In this document: in pieces, positions 1-9,224 of the stretch
Position numbering within the stretch: position 1 is the first letter of the stretch
Layout: each line of letters opens with the position of its first letter
Position numbers and translations under genes: made by a program
DNA from: Bacillota bacterium
GTDB taxonomy: Bacteria; Bacillota; Limnochordia; Darwinibacteriales; DTU012
NCBI GenBank assembly: GCA_012520795.1
Contig: JAAYNP010000003.1
Span: forward strand, 1-64,000
DNA: 64,000 nucleotides
Direction of reading: 5' to 3'
The notes under the pieces: model-generated
The model's input: only the letters and a program-made list of their open reading frames with translations
Databases searched by the model: none
What the model was told of the DNA's origin: nothing

Positions 1-297
1 CTCCTTCGGTTCCGAAATGATAAAACGCGTTTCGCCGGGCTTGATCAAACCCAGTTCTTCCCTGGCAACCTGTTCAATATATTCATAGGAGCTGTGGCGT
101 TCGATTTCCCGGCGAATTTCAGCATTACGCAGTTCAAAAGCGTGGATCTCATTAGTCAGCTGCGCTATTTCCCTCTTTAGGCGGTGGTGCGTGACAAGAC
201 CTTTGCCGAATATGTACCCCATCCAGATCAAAAAACAGATCAGCAGAATGCTGCCAGTCTTAAGCATGATCCTCTTCTTTTGGCGGCGCTTAATCAT
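1..297 (-). CDS. divIC: FtsB/DivIC-family septum formation initiator (partial, runs off left edge)
   Basis: A single-pass divisome protein of the FtsB/DivIC family, which works with FtsL and DivIB at the division septum. It is missing from the ORF track because it leaves the window, but the minus strand from ATG at 297 gives 99 open codons. They encode a basic cytoplasmic start (MIKRRQKKRIM), one membrane segment at about residues 14-31, a charged coiled coil at about 35-75, and the family motif REELGLIKPGE after it. A GAGGAGAG ribosome binding site lies just upstream. It follows yabP and yabQ as in Bacillus. Only the last residues should be missing. Confidence 0.9.
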   Translation of the reverse strand, partial: MIKRRQKKRIMLKTGSILLICFLIWMGYIFGKGLVTHHRLKREIAQLTNEIHAFELRNAEIRREIERHSSYEYIEQVAREELGLIKPGETRFIISEPKE

Positions 298-368
298 TGG
301 GGCATCTCTCCTCTAATGAGGAGAATTCTTGGACAGGAGGTTTTTTCCTGCTCCTTCCGGGAAAATTG

Positions 369-914
369 TTACCTGCGCCAGAACGGTAGAAGCCTGAAAG
401 ACTGCCAGCGCAGGATCTTCCTGCCAAACCGCGGGAAGCTAGCTTTGGACAAGCCCAAGCCGCGCCATCTCCAGCCTGAACTGAACTGAAAAGATCTGCG
501 GCGGCGCCGGATGGCGGAGACGGTTAAAAGTAAGTCCTGGACCATCTTCATCGGCCAGGCAAGGATAGCAAAGGCCAATTGGCAGAAAAAGCTGATCACC
601 AGGCTTATTATGCGGGCAAGGCCAATGGAAACCCGGATCACAGCTCTGCTGATCAGTAAATAATAAAAGGCTAAGCCTAAACTGATGCCAATGAGGACAT
701 ACAGGCGCAGTTCACCCCAATTGGCCATTAATAGATAAACTGCCGCCAGCGGTGCTGCAATCACCCAAAAAACCAGGTCCATGCCAAAAGTGGCCGCCGG
801 TCCCGGCCTGAGCCACGATCGGAGCAGACGGTACCAGTCAAATACAAACCCCATGGTAGCTCCGGCAAATATTGTCAGGGCAAATGCATACAGCTGCGTG
901 CTCAGTGAATCCAT
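369..914 (-). CDS. yabQ: Spore cortex biosynthesis protein YabQ
   Basis: YabQ is a membrane protein needed for spore cortex formation in Bacillus. The protein has hydrophobic segments at about residues 5-25, 40-60, 65-85 and 95-120, with the YabQ-like stretch GFVFDWYRLLR near the first one, then a very basic tail rich in Arg and Trp (RRRRRSF and onward). I chose the ATG at 914 instead of the track start at 944 because CCGGGGGTG precedes it at a suitable distance and the family starts close to the first membrane helix. It sits between yabP and divIC. The Arg-rich C-terminal extension is longer than I would expect. The family call rests on context and topology. Confidence 0.85.
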   Translation of the reverse strand: MDSLSTQLYAFALTIFAGATMGFVFDWYRLLRSWLRPGPAATFGMDLVFWVIAAPLAAVYLLMANWGELRLYVLIGISLGLAFYYLLISRAVIRVSIGLARIISLVISFFCQLAFAILAWPMKMVQDLLLTVSAIRRRRRSFQFSSGWRWRGLGLSKASFPRFGRKILRWQSFRLLPFWRR

Positions 915-985
915 GGTTTTCACCCCCGGAGGATGTGTTCTCAACCTACCCTAACAGTGTATGCATTTGACAAGCCCGATGTGAA

Positions 986-1276
986 TCAGCGGAACAGTTT
1001 TGCTAGAAAGCCTTTGCCTTTCTGCCCAAATGAATCCTTCATATATTCGATAGCCTTAATGTATCCTCTAACCACCAGATTGCCAGTCTCCAAGTTCAGC
1101 TCACTAATATGCAGGTCTTCGCCGCGGATCACCAAACCGCCCTCTTCAGTGTCCAAGGCTATCTCCCGGTCATCAAAACTCTCAACATTGACCACTCCGT
1201 CCACGTTCAAGCGTTCCCGCTGCACTAACAGCACTTGATGCCGGTTTGCCCCGGCAGGGTATTTTCTATCGTCCAT
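986..1276 (-). CDS. yabP: Sporulation protein YabP
   Basis: YabP is a small forespore-engulfment-stage protein of the YabP/YqfC family, paired with YabQ in spore formers. The 96-residue product has the family core: HQVLLVQRERLNVDGVVNVESFDD, then GLVIRGEDLHISELNLETG and a GYIKAIEY segment, predicted mostly beta. The start at 1276 is preferred to the track start (1327) because GGGAGGT lies directly upstream and the extra residues are not family-like. It is followed by yabQ (about 70 bases) and preceded by the SpoIID-domain gene. Its biochemical role is not established. Confidence 0.9.
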   Translation of the reverse strand: MDDRKYPAGANRHQVLLVQRERLNVDGVVNVESFDDREIALDTEEGGLVIRGEDLHISELNLETGNLVVRGYIKAIEYMKDSFGQKGKGFLAKLFR

Positions 1277-1345
1277 GCAATTGTACCTCCCATTGCGTTT
1301 GGTACAATCTATGCATGAAACAGGCAAAATAGAATTGATTTCTGC

Positions 1346-2305
1346 TCAGTCATACAACTTCTTGATTTCCACCCCTTCAAAGAAAGCGGAAGCGATCTCC
1401 TGCGGTGATTTTCCTTCCTTGGCCATCTTAAATGCATCCCACTGGCTCAAGCCGACCCCATGGCCGTACCCGGTGCCCTTGATTGTCAGCACCCCTTCGG
1501 CCACGTCCCAGCCGGTAACCAAGGTTGACCGCATTCTGGTGGAATCAACTGCAATCCGGAAGTCAGCGCCGTGGATCGTACCGGTGCCCTCACTGCCCGT
1601 CACCTGAATTTCTGTAATCCGTTCGGTCGGGCCCCGTTTGGTAATTTTCAGATCCTGAATCTCGCCAACGTTAATCCCCGCATCTGCCAGAAGCTCGCGC
1701 AGTTCAGCCAGGGTATACTTCACTTCCCAGCTGCGTACGTCTTCAGGAGTGTATTCATTTTCACCCAAATCTACGCTTTTGATATACGGTGGCTCTTGAT
1801 CCTGATAATTCAAACCCTCTTTGGCTGAAGTGGTCACTCCGCCGGAGTAGGCATGAAACCAGCCCTTCACATACCGGTCCTCATAGGTCAGCACTTGGCC
1901 TCGCGTGTTTTCCACCGCCTGCTTGATTTCTGGTGTGATTGCACTTGGGTTATATGCCTGCGCTTCCTCAATATCGGTGGAGATATCTGCGCCATACTTC
2001 CCCTGCAAGCCGCCTTCGGCAATCAATGCCAGCGTAAAGCTGCGGGCAAAAATGGCCTGAGCGCCATAAGCTTCCACTGGCCAGTCGGGGAACATCTCTC
2101 CCGCCACCACTCCCTGCAAGTATTGCTCCAGGCCCATGCTTCGCTTTTTACCGGTGTCATTGAAATAGACGGTGATCTGAGGTTCGTGTTTCATTTCCTT
2201 GGCAATATCATCCCGGCCGCCGCTCCAGCTTACCATGGCGATCACAACCGCGATCAGAATCAAGACAAGCCCAGCTACCGCCCGGTGTCCTTGGGAAAAT
2301 TTCAC
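1346..2305 (-). CDS. SpoIID/LytB-domain protein (peptidoglycan-acting, sporulation)
   Basis: A membrane-anchored SpoIID-domain protein. SpoIID is a lytic transglycosylase that cleaves glycan strands during engulfment. The N-terminus has one membrane anchor (about residues 10-27). The SpoIID domain follows: LEQYLQGVVAGEMFPDWPVEA carries the expected catalytic Glu, AQAIFARSF the following helix, and GYGHGVGLSQWDAFKMA the conserved C-terminal motif. The start is GTG with AAAGGAGTGA upstream. It lies immediately upstream of yabPQ and divergent from hup. It could be SpoIID itself or a paralog; spore formers often have several, so I give no symbol. Confidence 0.85.
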   Translation of the reverse strand: MKFSQGHRAVAGLVLILIAVVIAMVSWSGGRDDIAKEMKHEPQITVYFNDTGKKRSMGLEQYLQGVVAGEMFPDWPVEAYGAQAIFARSFTLALIAEGGLQGKYGADISTDIEEAQAYNPSAITPEIKQAVENTRGQVLTYEDRYVKGWFHAYSGGVTTSAKEGLNYQDQEPPYIKSVDLGENEYTPEDVRSWEVKYTLAELRELLADAGINVGEIQDLKITKRGPTERITEIQVTGSEGTGTIHGADFRIAVDSTRMRSTLVTGWDVAEGVLTIKGTGYGHGVGLSQWDAFKMAKEGKSPQEIASAFFEGVEIKKLYD

Positions 2306-2494
2306 AATTGTTCACTCCTTTCGGTCTAGCCATTTTTCGGTAGAAAGCCCTGTATTAGCTTGTTAATTATGAACAGCTATTATTCCAAACCCATTCAAAA
2401 CAAACTTTTATAGGAAAATTTACCAATTTAGCAGGAATAGTGCGCTATCTCACAGAATATACAAGTAATCATTTTACCTCAAGGGGGTTATTCT

Positions 2495-2767
2495 GTGAAT
2501 AAGAGTGATCTGATTAATGCAGTCGCCAAAGAAGCAAACTTAACAAAGAAAGCTGCAAGCAGTGCTGTGGAAGCTACTTTTTCAGTAATTCAACAGGCTT
2601 TGGCCAAAGGGGAAAAAGTGACTCTCGTTGGATTCGGAACATTTGAAGTACGGAAGCGCAAAGGAAGACAAGGTGTAAATCCGGCAACAAAAGCTAAGAT
2701 CACCATTCCTGCGAAGACTGTGCCGGCATTCAAACCCGGCAAGGCACTGAAAGAAGCCGTCAAGTAA
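2495..2767 (+). CDS. hup: DNA-binding protein HU
   Basis: HU is the nucleoid-associated histone-like protein that bends DNA as a dimer. At 90 residues it has the exact family length. It starts [20 protein letters not shown], carries the [18 protein letters not shown] beta-arm region, and ends with the typical [11 protein letters not shown]. The start is GTG at 2495 with AAGGGGGTT 6 bases upstream. It is transcribed away from the SpoIID-domain gene and has its own terminator before mazG. In Bacillus the hbs homolog's neighbour yabO/yabP region lies nearby, so context fits. Confidence 0.97.
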   Translation: MNKSDLINAVAKEANLTKKAASSAVEATFSVIQQALAKGEKVTLVGFGTFEVRKRKGRQGVNPATKAKITIPAKTVPAFKPGKALKEAVK

Positions 2768-2773
2768 GTACAT

Positions 2774-2798
2774 AGCCTGCGCAAGCAGGCTTTATTTA
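2774..2798 (+). terminator. Rho-independent terminator of hup
   Basis: AGCCTGC-GCAA-GCAGGCT is a perfect 7-bp stem with a GNRA-like loop, followed by TTATTTAA. It lies seven bases after the hup stop codon and before mazG on the same strand. Confidence 0.8.
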
Positions 2799-2817
2799 AT
2801 ATTGGGGGTAGTATGAT

Positions 2818-3597
2818 ATGTCAGAGTATACGCTGCAGTCTCTGCTTGATATCATGGCCAAACTCCGGAGCGAACAGGGCTGTCCCTGGGATCGCCAGCA
2901 GACCCATGAAAGCCTGACGCGGTACTTGATCGAAGAAACATACGAAGTGATTGAAGCCATTGATCAAAAAGACTTCAAGGCTCTTGCGGAAGAGTTGGGT
3001 GATCTGCTGCTGCAGATCGTTTTTCATGCCCAGATCGCCGCCGAGGCCGGCAATTTCTCCATGGACGATGTGATTGCGGCGGTCTGTGAAAAGATGATCC
3101 GCCGCCATCCCCATGTATTCGCCGATACTGAGGTTGAGTCTGTCCAAGATGTACTGGTTAACTGGGAAGCCATCAAACAGCAGGAACGGGAGGGCCAAGC
3201 AGGCCGATCTCTGCTTGATGGGGTCCCAAAACAACTGCCGGCACTGCTCAGGGCTGAACGGATCCAGGCTAAAGCGGCAAAGGTTGGCTTTGAATGGAAC
3301 CAAGTAGATGGTGCTGTTGCCAAATTGGAAGAAGAACTGAAGGAACTCAAACGGTCGATTCATGCTCAAGACAGCACAGAGATTGAGGAGGAGATGGGGG
3401 ATCTGTATTTCAGCCTGGTCAATGTTTGCCGTTACTTGGATATCAATCCTGAACATGCATTAAACACTACAACCGACAAATTCGTACAGCGGTTTAAATA
3501 CATCGAACAGCAAGCCCGGCTCCAAGGAAAAGCCCTCCACAGCATGAGCCTGGAGGAAATGGATCGGCTCTGGGATGAAGCAAAAAAAGACTCCTAA
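2818..3597 (+). CDS. mazG: Nucleoside triphosphate pyrophosphohydrolase MazG
   Basis: MazG hydrolyses (d)NTPs to the monophosphate and pyrophosphate, a house-cleaning role. The first MazG domain starts LRSEQGCPWDRQQTHESL and contains the metal-binding EETYEVIEA...EELGDLLLQIVFH (ExxE...ExxD) motif. A second, degenerate MazG repeat lies in the C-terminal half (about residues 165-250, KLEEELKELK...EEMGDLYFSLVN). Length (259) matches the two-domain family. In Bacillus yabN has an extra methylase domain in front; that domain is absent here. It follows hup on the plus strand and is convergent with spoVT. Confidence 0.94.
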   Translation: MSEYTLQSLLDIMAKLRSEQGCPWDRQQTHESLTRYLIEETYEVIEAIDQKDFKALAEELGDLLLQIVFHAQIAAEAGNFSMDDVIAAVCEKMIRRHPHVFADTEVESVQDVLVNWEAIKQQEREGQAGRSLLDGVPKQLPALLRAERIQAKAAKVGFEWNQVDGAVAKLEEELKELKRSIHAQDSTEIEEEMGDLYFSLVNVCRYLDINPEHALNTTTDKFVQRFKYIEQQARLQGKALHSMSLEEMDRLWDEAKKDS

Positions 3598-3638
3598 CTC
3601 GTAACCAAAGGGGAAGCCCAAGGTTATGGCAGGAGTCA
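3590..3638. terminator. Possible bidirectional hairpin between mazG and spoVT
   Basis: GACTCCT and TAACC pair with GGTTA and AGGAGTC across the mazG-spoVT gap, giving an interrupted stem. The genes converge here. There is no long T-run on either side, so the call is weak. Confidence 0.35.
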
Positions 3639-3655
3639 ATTTGCCCTGTTTTTGA

Positions 3656-4192
3656 TCATTGTTCCATCTGTTTTGCCAAGAACCCGGCGGCTGTCTCAGC
3701 TAGCTTTATTTCCAAATTTCCCATTTGCGTGTCCATATCTTTTGTGGCCAGGATCACTACGCCGATAGGATCCCCTTCAGCAACGATCGGGGCGATGACT
3801 TGAGTCTCAAAGTCCCAGTTGTCTTCCGGGTTTGCTACATCATTTCTGGAGACCGTCATGGTCCTGCGGGTTTCCATGGCTTTTTCAATTATTTCAGTAA
3901 CCGCTTTGTCAAGCCATTGTTTCTTTGAGGCGCCGGCAACCGCCACAATTGCGTCACGGTCTGCAATAAGTGCTATATGCCCAGTTGTTTCGAACAGCGA
4001 ATCGGTGTATTCCTGGGCAAAATCACCTAATTCACCAATGGGGGAGTATTTCTTTAAAATAACTTCACCTTCGCGATCAACAAATATTTCGAGAGGATCG
4101 CCTTCGCGAATCCGTAGAGTCCTTCGTATTTCTTTGGGAATTACCACTCGTCCTAGATCATCTATGCGTCTGACTATTCCTGTAGCTTTCAA
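3656..4192 (-). CDS. spoVT: Stage V sporulation transcription factor SpoVT
   Basis: SpoVT is a forespore-specific regulator with an AbrB-type DNA-binding domain and a C-terminal GAF-like domain. The N-terminus KATGIVRRIDDLGRVVIPKE is the AbrB swapped-hairpin motif; residues 55-178 form the GAF part (ALIADRDAIVAVAG...GDPIGVVILA). I place the start at TTG 4192, not GTG 4201, because AGGAGGGG is 8 bases from the TTG but touches the GTG, and the family begins MKATGIVRR. The upstream sequence resembles a SigG promoter. It stands alone between mazG and mfd; in Bacillus it also follows mfd. Confidence 0.96.
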   Translation of the reverse strand: MKATGIVRRIDDLGRVVIPKEIRRTLRIREGDPLEIFVDREGEVILKKYSPIGELGDFAQEYTDSLFETTGHIALIADRDAIVAVAGASKKQWLDKAVTEIIEKAMETRRTMTVSRNDVANPEDNWDFETQVIAPIVAEGDPIGVVILATKDMDTQMGNLEIKLAETAAGFLAKQMEQ

Positions 4193-4230
4193 GAGCCACA
4201 CCCCTCCTTCATGTTGGGTACGTTCATTGT

Positions 4231-4260
4231 TAGTATATAACCTTGGTGCTATTTTTATTC
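4231..4260 (-). promoter_or_regulatory. SigG-like promoter of spoVT
   Basis: Read on the minus strand, GAATA (SigG -35 consensus GHATR) is followed after 18 bases by TATACTA (consensus CATWHTA, 6 of 7). It lies about 40 bases upstream of the TTG start. spoVT is known to be SigG-dependent in Bacillus. This is pattern matching only. Confidence 0.5.
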
Positions 4261-4281
4261 ATTTTTCCCAGCTAAACGGAT

Positions 4282-7200
4282 TCACACTAGGTTCTGCAGC
4301 ACTTTCTCCAACAGCACTAAAGCTTCGTTATCTGATAGTCCCCTCACTTTGATTTTGATCTGCGGGCTGCGTCCGGGAACGTATCCCACCTGGCCCCGGA
4401 ACTTCCGGACTAAAGCTGCATATTTCTCCCGATCCCGGATGATCCCAGGTAGGGATCTGATCACATACATGTGCTTTTCCAAAAAGATGCTGGCTGCACC
4501 CGCCTGGCGGGCCAAAGCTTTGATACGGGTTACCAAAATCAGGTTGCGGACTGGATCGGGCAGTTCACCGAAGCGATCCTCGATCTCCTGAGCCAGTTCA
4601 TCCGCATCTTCCAAAGTCTGGACGGCGGCCAGTTTCTTGTACAGCTCCACCTTTTGTTTCGAGTCCTGGACATAGCGATCACCGATATAGGCATCGACGT
4701 GCAAGTCCAACACCGGATCAGGAATTTGCTGTTTCACCTTTCCTTTCAGTTTTTCAATCGCTTCTTCCAAAAGCTTGCAGTAGAGTTCAAAACCTACTGA
4801 AGTTATGAAGCCGTGCTGTTCCGGGCCGAGGATATTACCGGCCCCCCGGATTTCCAGATCCCGCATGGCAATCTTGATTCCGGAACCGAGCTCGGAGAAT
4901 TCCTTGATCGCCTGCAGGCGCTTTTCCGCATCTTCTGTTAGTATTTTATCCCTTCGGTAGGTAAAATACGCATATGCCACACGATTTGTGCGGCCGACCC
5001 GGCCCCGCAGTTGGTACAATTGAGCCAGCCCCAGCCGGTCGGCATCATAGACAACCAGGGTGTTGACGTTGCTGATATCCATTCCCGTTTCAATAATCGT
5101 GGTGCAAAGCAGGATATCGTACTCGCCGTGATAGAAATCGAGCATCACCCGCTCCAGGCGGTTCTCATCCATCTGGCCGTGGGCGATGGCAATTTTGGCA
5201 TCGGGTACCAAATCCTGCAGGCGCAGGTACATGTTGTCAATGCCCTGGACACGGTTGTAAACGAAGTAGACCTGCCCTTGGCGCCCCAATTCCCGGTGGA
5301 TTGCCTGGGCTATGGTTTGATCATCCCACTCCAGTACATAGGTGCGGATCGGGAACCGATCCTCAGGCGGCGTTTCTATCAAACTCATGTCCCGCACTCC
5401 CACCAAAGCCATGTGCAGCGTTCGGGGTATTGGGGTGGCGGACAGGGTCAGCATATCTACATTTCTCGCCAGTTCTTTCAGCTTTTCTTTCTGGACAACA
5501 CCAAAACGCTGCTCTTCATCGACAACAACCAACCCGAGATCCCGGTAATCCACATCTTTTGACAACAGCCTGTGGGTGCCGATCACAAGATCCACTGAAC
5601 TGGACTTCAGCCCTTTGATGATTTTCCTTTGTTCCGCCGGCGACTGAAACCGGGACAGGACACCGATGTTCACCGGGTAGTTTTCAAACCGCTCCTGGAA
5701 GGTCCGGGCATGCTGCTGGGCTAAAATCGTGGTGGGCACCAGCACCGCCACCTGTTTTCCAGCGCTGATGGCTTTAAAGGCAGCCCGGATGGCCACTTCA
5801 GTCTTGCCGTAGCCCACATCTCCGCACAGCAGCCGATCCATCGGCCGTGTGCCTTCCATATCCCGCTTCACTTCTTCAATCGCCCGGACTTGATCGGGAG
5901 TTTCCTCATAAGGGAATTCGTCTTCGAATTGAGCCTGCCACGGTGAATCCTCTGGGAAGGGGAAGCCTTCAATGGTTTCCCGCTCTGCATAAAGCTTGAT
6001 CAACCCTTCGGCCAGATCCTGGACTGATTCCCTAACCCGGTTTTTGACTCTGGCCCACTCACCGCCCCCGAGCCTCGACAGCTTGGGTGGTTCGTCATTA
6101 AGGCCGACATACCTTTGGAGCAGCCCGATTTGATCAGTGGGCACATATAGGCGGTCCTTGCCGGAAAACCTGATCAACAGATAGTCTTTATGTGTTTTTT
6201 GAACCTCAAGAGTTTCGATGCCCATGTACTGGCCAATACCGTGGTTGACATGGACCACGTAATCTCCGGGTCTAAGATCCGATTCTGTGAGCCGCACTTG
6301 GGCCTCGGTACGGTTGACCCGCCTCTTGGCCCGCCTTTTCCCGTAGATTTCCAGCTCTGTCAGGACCAACAGCTTGAATCCAGAGTATTCCATCCCTGTT
6401 TCCAGGCTGCCTTTGGTGACAATGCAGTTCCCGGCCTTTAACATGCCGCCAACCTGGTCAGTATATTGGGCGGGAATATCATGCTCTTTTAGGAATTCCA
6501 CAAGCTTGCTGCCGCGTTCTTCCGTCGATACCAGGATTAATATCCGGTAATAGTTTTTGCGGTACCGCTGAATGTGTGTGATCAGCCCGTCCAAATCTGT
6601 ATGGAAATGAGGTGCTGACTTGATCTCCATCTGATAAGCGGGAACCGCATCCAGTTCCGGAATCCTTTTATCCAGAACCGAGAGGTATACAGTAGGGCTG
6701 TGTTTCTGGATTTTTTGCCACAAATCATTCCAGTCCAAAAACATCTCCGCCATCCTGGGCAGCACCCTGCCCTTGGCCAGCAAACCGGCAATTGTCTCCC
6801 CGACATCCTGTAAGTACAATTTCTGGTACTCTTTGACCCGGGCCGGTTCAGTAACGACAATCAAACTGTCCGGAGGCAGGTAATCAATCAGGGTATGGAG
6901 CGCAGCATTGTAAGGCAAATACTGATCAACGCCGGGGAAGTAACTGCCGCTGTCCAGCAGTTCCAAATGATGGGCTATCTTGGCTGGCAGTGTATCTGCT
7001 TCCTGGTTAAGGCCCGCTTTGATTAACCGCTCACTCTGCTCCCGAGCGTCCTTCCAGATCTGATTTTTGATTGCTTCAGAATCACCACCGAAAAACAAAC
7101 GCTCCCGGGCGGGAAATATGGTTACCGCCGGGATTTTGCCGATCGAACGCTGATTTTCAATATTGAAGATGCGGATCGAGTCGGTTTGATCATCAAAGAG

Positions 7201-7782
7201 CTCGATCCGCACTGGATGCTCCGCCGTATAATCGTAAATATCAATGATGCCGCCGCGGATGCTGAACTGGCCGTAGGTTTCCACCATCTCAACCCGCTCA
7301 TAACCCATGACCGACAGCTGCCTGGCCAACTCTTCGAGGTCAACAGTGCTGTCCAGGCCTATCGTGAGTTGGTGCCCGAAAAACAATTCGGGATCGATCA
7401 ACGCTTCTGTCAGAGATTGAATGGAGGCACAAATAATGCTGCCGGGATGTCGCGCAGACTTGATCACTTCCAGCCTGCTCTTTCTCAGTTCCCAGTCGAT
7501 TACCGCTTCCTCATGGGGCAGCAGCTCATGCGGAGTAAATACCTGTATATTCCGATTTGGCATTAAATTGTGTAAATCTTGCCCAATCGTCTCCACCTGA
7601 TATTGATTGTAACCAATAAAGAGCGTCACTGCCCGATCATTAGCCAGAGCCGCAGTCAACAGGCTTCGCTGTGACCCCGACAGCCCCAGGACCAGCTGCT
7701 TTTCACCCTTGGCCACTTTATCACGGACGCGGCTGAAGTCCTGAGACTGGCTGATCAGATCTACCAAACCTTGTAGCGACAA
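4282..7782 (-). CDS. mfd: Transcription-repair coupling factor Mfd
   Basis: Mfd displaces stalled RNA polymerase at DNA lesions and recruits UvrA. The 1166-residue protein has the UvrB-homology N-terminal region (about 20-340), the RNA polymerase interaction domain (about 490-560, LRPGDYVVHVNHGIGQYMG), and the RecG-like translocase: Walker A GDVGYGKTEVA, Walker B VVVDEEQRFGV, motif III TLSATPIPRTL, motif VI QLRGRVGR. The C-terminal UvrA-binding domain follows. It starts at TTG (7782) with GGGGAG upstream and lies 16 bases downstream of pth, the usual arrangement. Confidence 0.98.
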   Translation of the reverse strand: MSLQGLVDLISQSQDFSRVRDKVAKGEKQLVLGLSGSQRSLLTAALANDRAVTLFIGYNQYQVETIGQDLHNLMPNRNIQVFTPHELLPHEEAVIDWELRKSRLEVIKSARHPGSIICASIQSLTEALIDPELFFGHQLTIGLDSTVDLEELARQLSVMGYERVEMVETYGQFSIRGGIIDIYDYTAEHPVRIELFDDQTDSIRIFNIENQRSIGKIPAVTIFPARERLFFGGDSEAIKNQIWKDAREQSERLIKAGLNQEADTLPAKIAHHLELLDSGSYFPGVDQYLPYNAALHTLIDYLPPDSLIVVTEPARVKEYQKLYLQDVGETIAGLLAKGRVLPRMAEMFLDWNDLWQKIQKHSPTVYLSVLDKRIPELDAVPAYQMEIKSAPHFHTDLDGLITHIQRYRKNYYRILILVSTEERGSKLVEFLKEHDIPAQYTDQVGGMLKAGNCIVTKGSLETGMEYSGFKLLVLTELEIYGKRRAKRRVNRTEAQVRLTESDLRPGDYVVHVNHGIGQYMGIETLEVQKTHKDYLLIRFSGKDRLYVPTDQIGLLQRYVGLNDEPPKLSRLGGGEWARVKNRVRESVQDLAEGLIKLYAERETIEGFPFPEDSPWQAQFEDEFPYEETPDQVRAIEEVKRDMEGTRPMDRLLCGDVGYGKTEVAIRAAFKAISAGKQVAVLVPTTILAQQHARTFQERFENYPVNIGVLSRFQSPAEQRKIIKGLKSSSVDLVIGTHRLLSKDVDYRDLGLVVVDEEQRFGVVQKEKLKELARNVDMLTLSATPIPRTLHMALVGVRDMSLIETPPEDRFPIRTYVLEWDDQTIAQAIHRELGRQGQVYFVYNRVQGIDNMYLRLQDLVPDAKIAIAHGQMDENRLERVMLDFYHGEYDILLCTTIIETGMDISNVNTLVVYDADRLGLAQLYQLRGRVGRTNRVAYAYFTYRRDKILTEDAEKRLQAIKEFSELGSGIKIAMRDLEIRGAGNILGPEQHGFITSVGFELYCKLLEEAIEKLKGKVKQQIPDPVLDLHVDAYIGDRYVQDSKQKVELYKKLAAVQTLEDADELAQEIEDRFGELPDPVRNLILVTRIKALARQAGAASIFLEKHMYVIRSLPGIIRDREKYAALVRKFRGQVGYVPGRSPQIKIKVRGLSDNEALVLLEKVLQNLV

Positions 7783-7798
7783 CTTCTATCTCCCCATT

Positions 7799-8398
7799 TC
7801 ACAATGACTGATCGCGATTATGGCCTCCATTGTCAGTACTATTATTATATTGACTCATGGCTTGCTCAATGCCTGAGCTGAGCCAAACTTCCACAGCCTT
7901 CACACATGTCTGCGCCACAGTCCGGTAAGCTTCCCGTTCCTCTACAGAAACCCTGGACAGTACATAGTCTTCCACCGGTATTGGTTCCACCGGCCGGCCG
8001 ATACCGATCTTGAGGCGGGCAAAACTCTCAGAATGCAGTTGGCTGATGATGCTTGCCACACCCCGGTGGCCGCCGCTGCCTCCTTTTCTTTTCATACGAA
8101 TCCGGTATGCAGGCAGATCAATGTCATCATGAATCACCAACAAGCCTTCCAGCCCGATCTGCCAGTAATCAACCAACTCCCGGACTGCAAGGCCGCTCAA
8201 GTTCATATAGGTTTGCGGCTTGGCCAAGACGATTTTTTCCCGGCCGTAATGCCCTTCCCCAATAATTGAGTGAAATTTCTTACTATTTAAACCGATATTC
8301 CATCTGCGGGCAAGGGCATCCACAACCCAAAAACCTGCGTTGTGCCTTGTCTCTTCATACTGTACCCCTGGATTGCCTAATCCAACAATTAGCTTCAC
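7799..8398 (-). CDS. pth: Peptidyl-tRNA hydrolase
   Basis: Pth releases tRNA from peptidyl-tRNA dropped by ribosomes. The family motif KLIVGLGNPGVQYEETRHNAGF carries the catalytic His, and VIHDDIDLP the catalytic Asp; KPQTYMNLSG and the GGSGGHRGVASI loop are also present. The C-terminal 15 residues (NNSTDNGGHNRDQSL) are polar and non-conserved. Length 199 is normal. It is in the order ctc-pth-mfd, as in Bacillus. Confidence 0.97.
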   Translation of the reverse strand: MKLIVGLGNPGVQYEETRHNAGFWVVDALARRWNIGLNSKKFHSIIGEGHYGREKIVLAKPQTYMNLSGLAVRELVDYWQIGLEGLLVIHDDIDLPAYRIRMKRKGGSGGHRGVASIISQLHSESFARLKIGIGRPVEPIPVEDYVLSRVSVEEREAYRTVAQTCVKAVEVWLSSGIEQAMSQYNNSTDNGGHNRDQSL

Positions 8399-8498
8399 TG
8401 GTTAGTCCTCCACAGCTGCGAAAGAACGCATAGTCAAACATGCATTCTTTCGCGTCTGCTGCCATGTCTACGCACTTGCCTTTGGGTTTGCCCCAGAA

Positions 8499-9161
8499 TC
8501 AAGCTTCACCCTCGGAAGAATCTTCAGCAGCATCTCCTGCGTCACCTGGCACTTCTTCCGGCGCAGCTTCAGGCGCTCCCTCTTCTTCCGCTTCTGCTTC
8601 GTCCACCTCAGCAGCACGGGCCGGAGCAGCAATCGTAACCACAACCTCATCCGGATTCTGGTTTACAGTGATTCCATCCGGAATCTGCAGATCTTTAATC
8701 AGCAAAGTGTCGCCGATGGCCATTGCGGAAATATCCACAGTAATATGCTCCGGAATCTGGCTGGGCAAACAGGAAATTGCCAATTCCCGCACAACCAGGT
8801 TGACGATTCCACCATCGGATTCCCGTTCTCCTTCACCTGTGAGCAATACACCCACGGTGGTGTCGACGGGCCTGTCCATGGCCACTTCATAAAAGTCGAT
8901 ATGCTGAAGTGTGCCCTTAACCGGATCGCGCTGAACTTCCTTAATCAGGACAGTCCGCTTTTCACTCCCCACATTTATCTCATGCAAAGGGTCTTTGGAT
9001 TGGATGGCTTTTTCAGCCTCTCCCGCCGCAATAACTATATGCAAATTGGGTTTTCCCTGTCCGTAGATCTGGGCGGGGACCAGTTTTTCGCGGCGCATTT
9101 TTTTAGCTGTATTCGAGCCAAAAGCACTGCGCGGTTCAGCATTAAGATCGTAGCATGACAT
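8499..9161 (-). CDS. ctc: Ribosomal protein bL25, long Ctc form
   Basis: bL25 binds 5S rRNA; the long Ctc (TL5) form has an extra beta domain and is stress-induced in Bacillus. Residues 1-95 form the 5S-binding domain (RREKLVPAQIYGQGKPNLHI...LIKEVQRDPVKGTLQHIDFYEV) and 96-190 the Ctc domain. The last 35 residues are a low-complexity acidic tail rich in Glu, Ala and Asp, common in this family but lengthy here. AAGGAGGAGA precedes the ATG. It lies between prs and pth. Confidence 0.95.
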   Translation of the reverse strand: MSCYDLNAEPRSAFGSNTAKKMRREKLVPAQIYGQGKPNLHIVIAAGEAEKAIQSKDPLHEINVGSEKRTVLIKEVQRDPVKGTLQHIDFYEVAMDRPVDTTVGVLLTGEGERESDGGIVNLVVRELAISCLPSQIPEHITVDISAMAIGDTLLIKDLQIPDGITVNQNPDEVVVTIAAPARAAEVDEAEAEEEGAPEAAPEEVPGDAGDAAEDSSEGEA

Positions 9162-9224
9162 CCTATCTCCTCCTTCTTGCCAATCCTTGCCGCATGCAAT
9201 ATATTATAACACCGCTTATGAAAC

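Noticed and set aside
104-117. ATTTCCCGGCGAAT in divIC, another partial Noc-like site
   Set aside because: Two mismatches in a coding region; expected by chance at this length.
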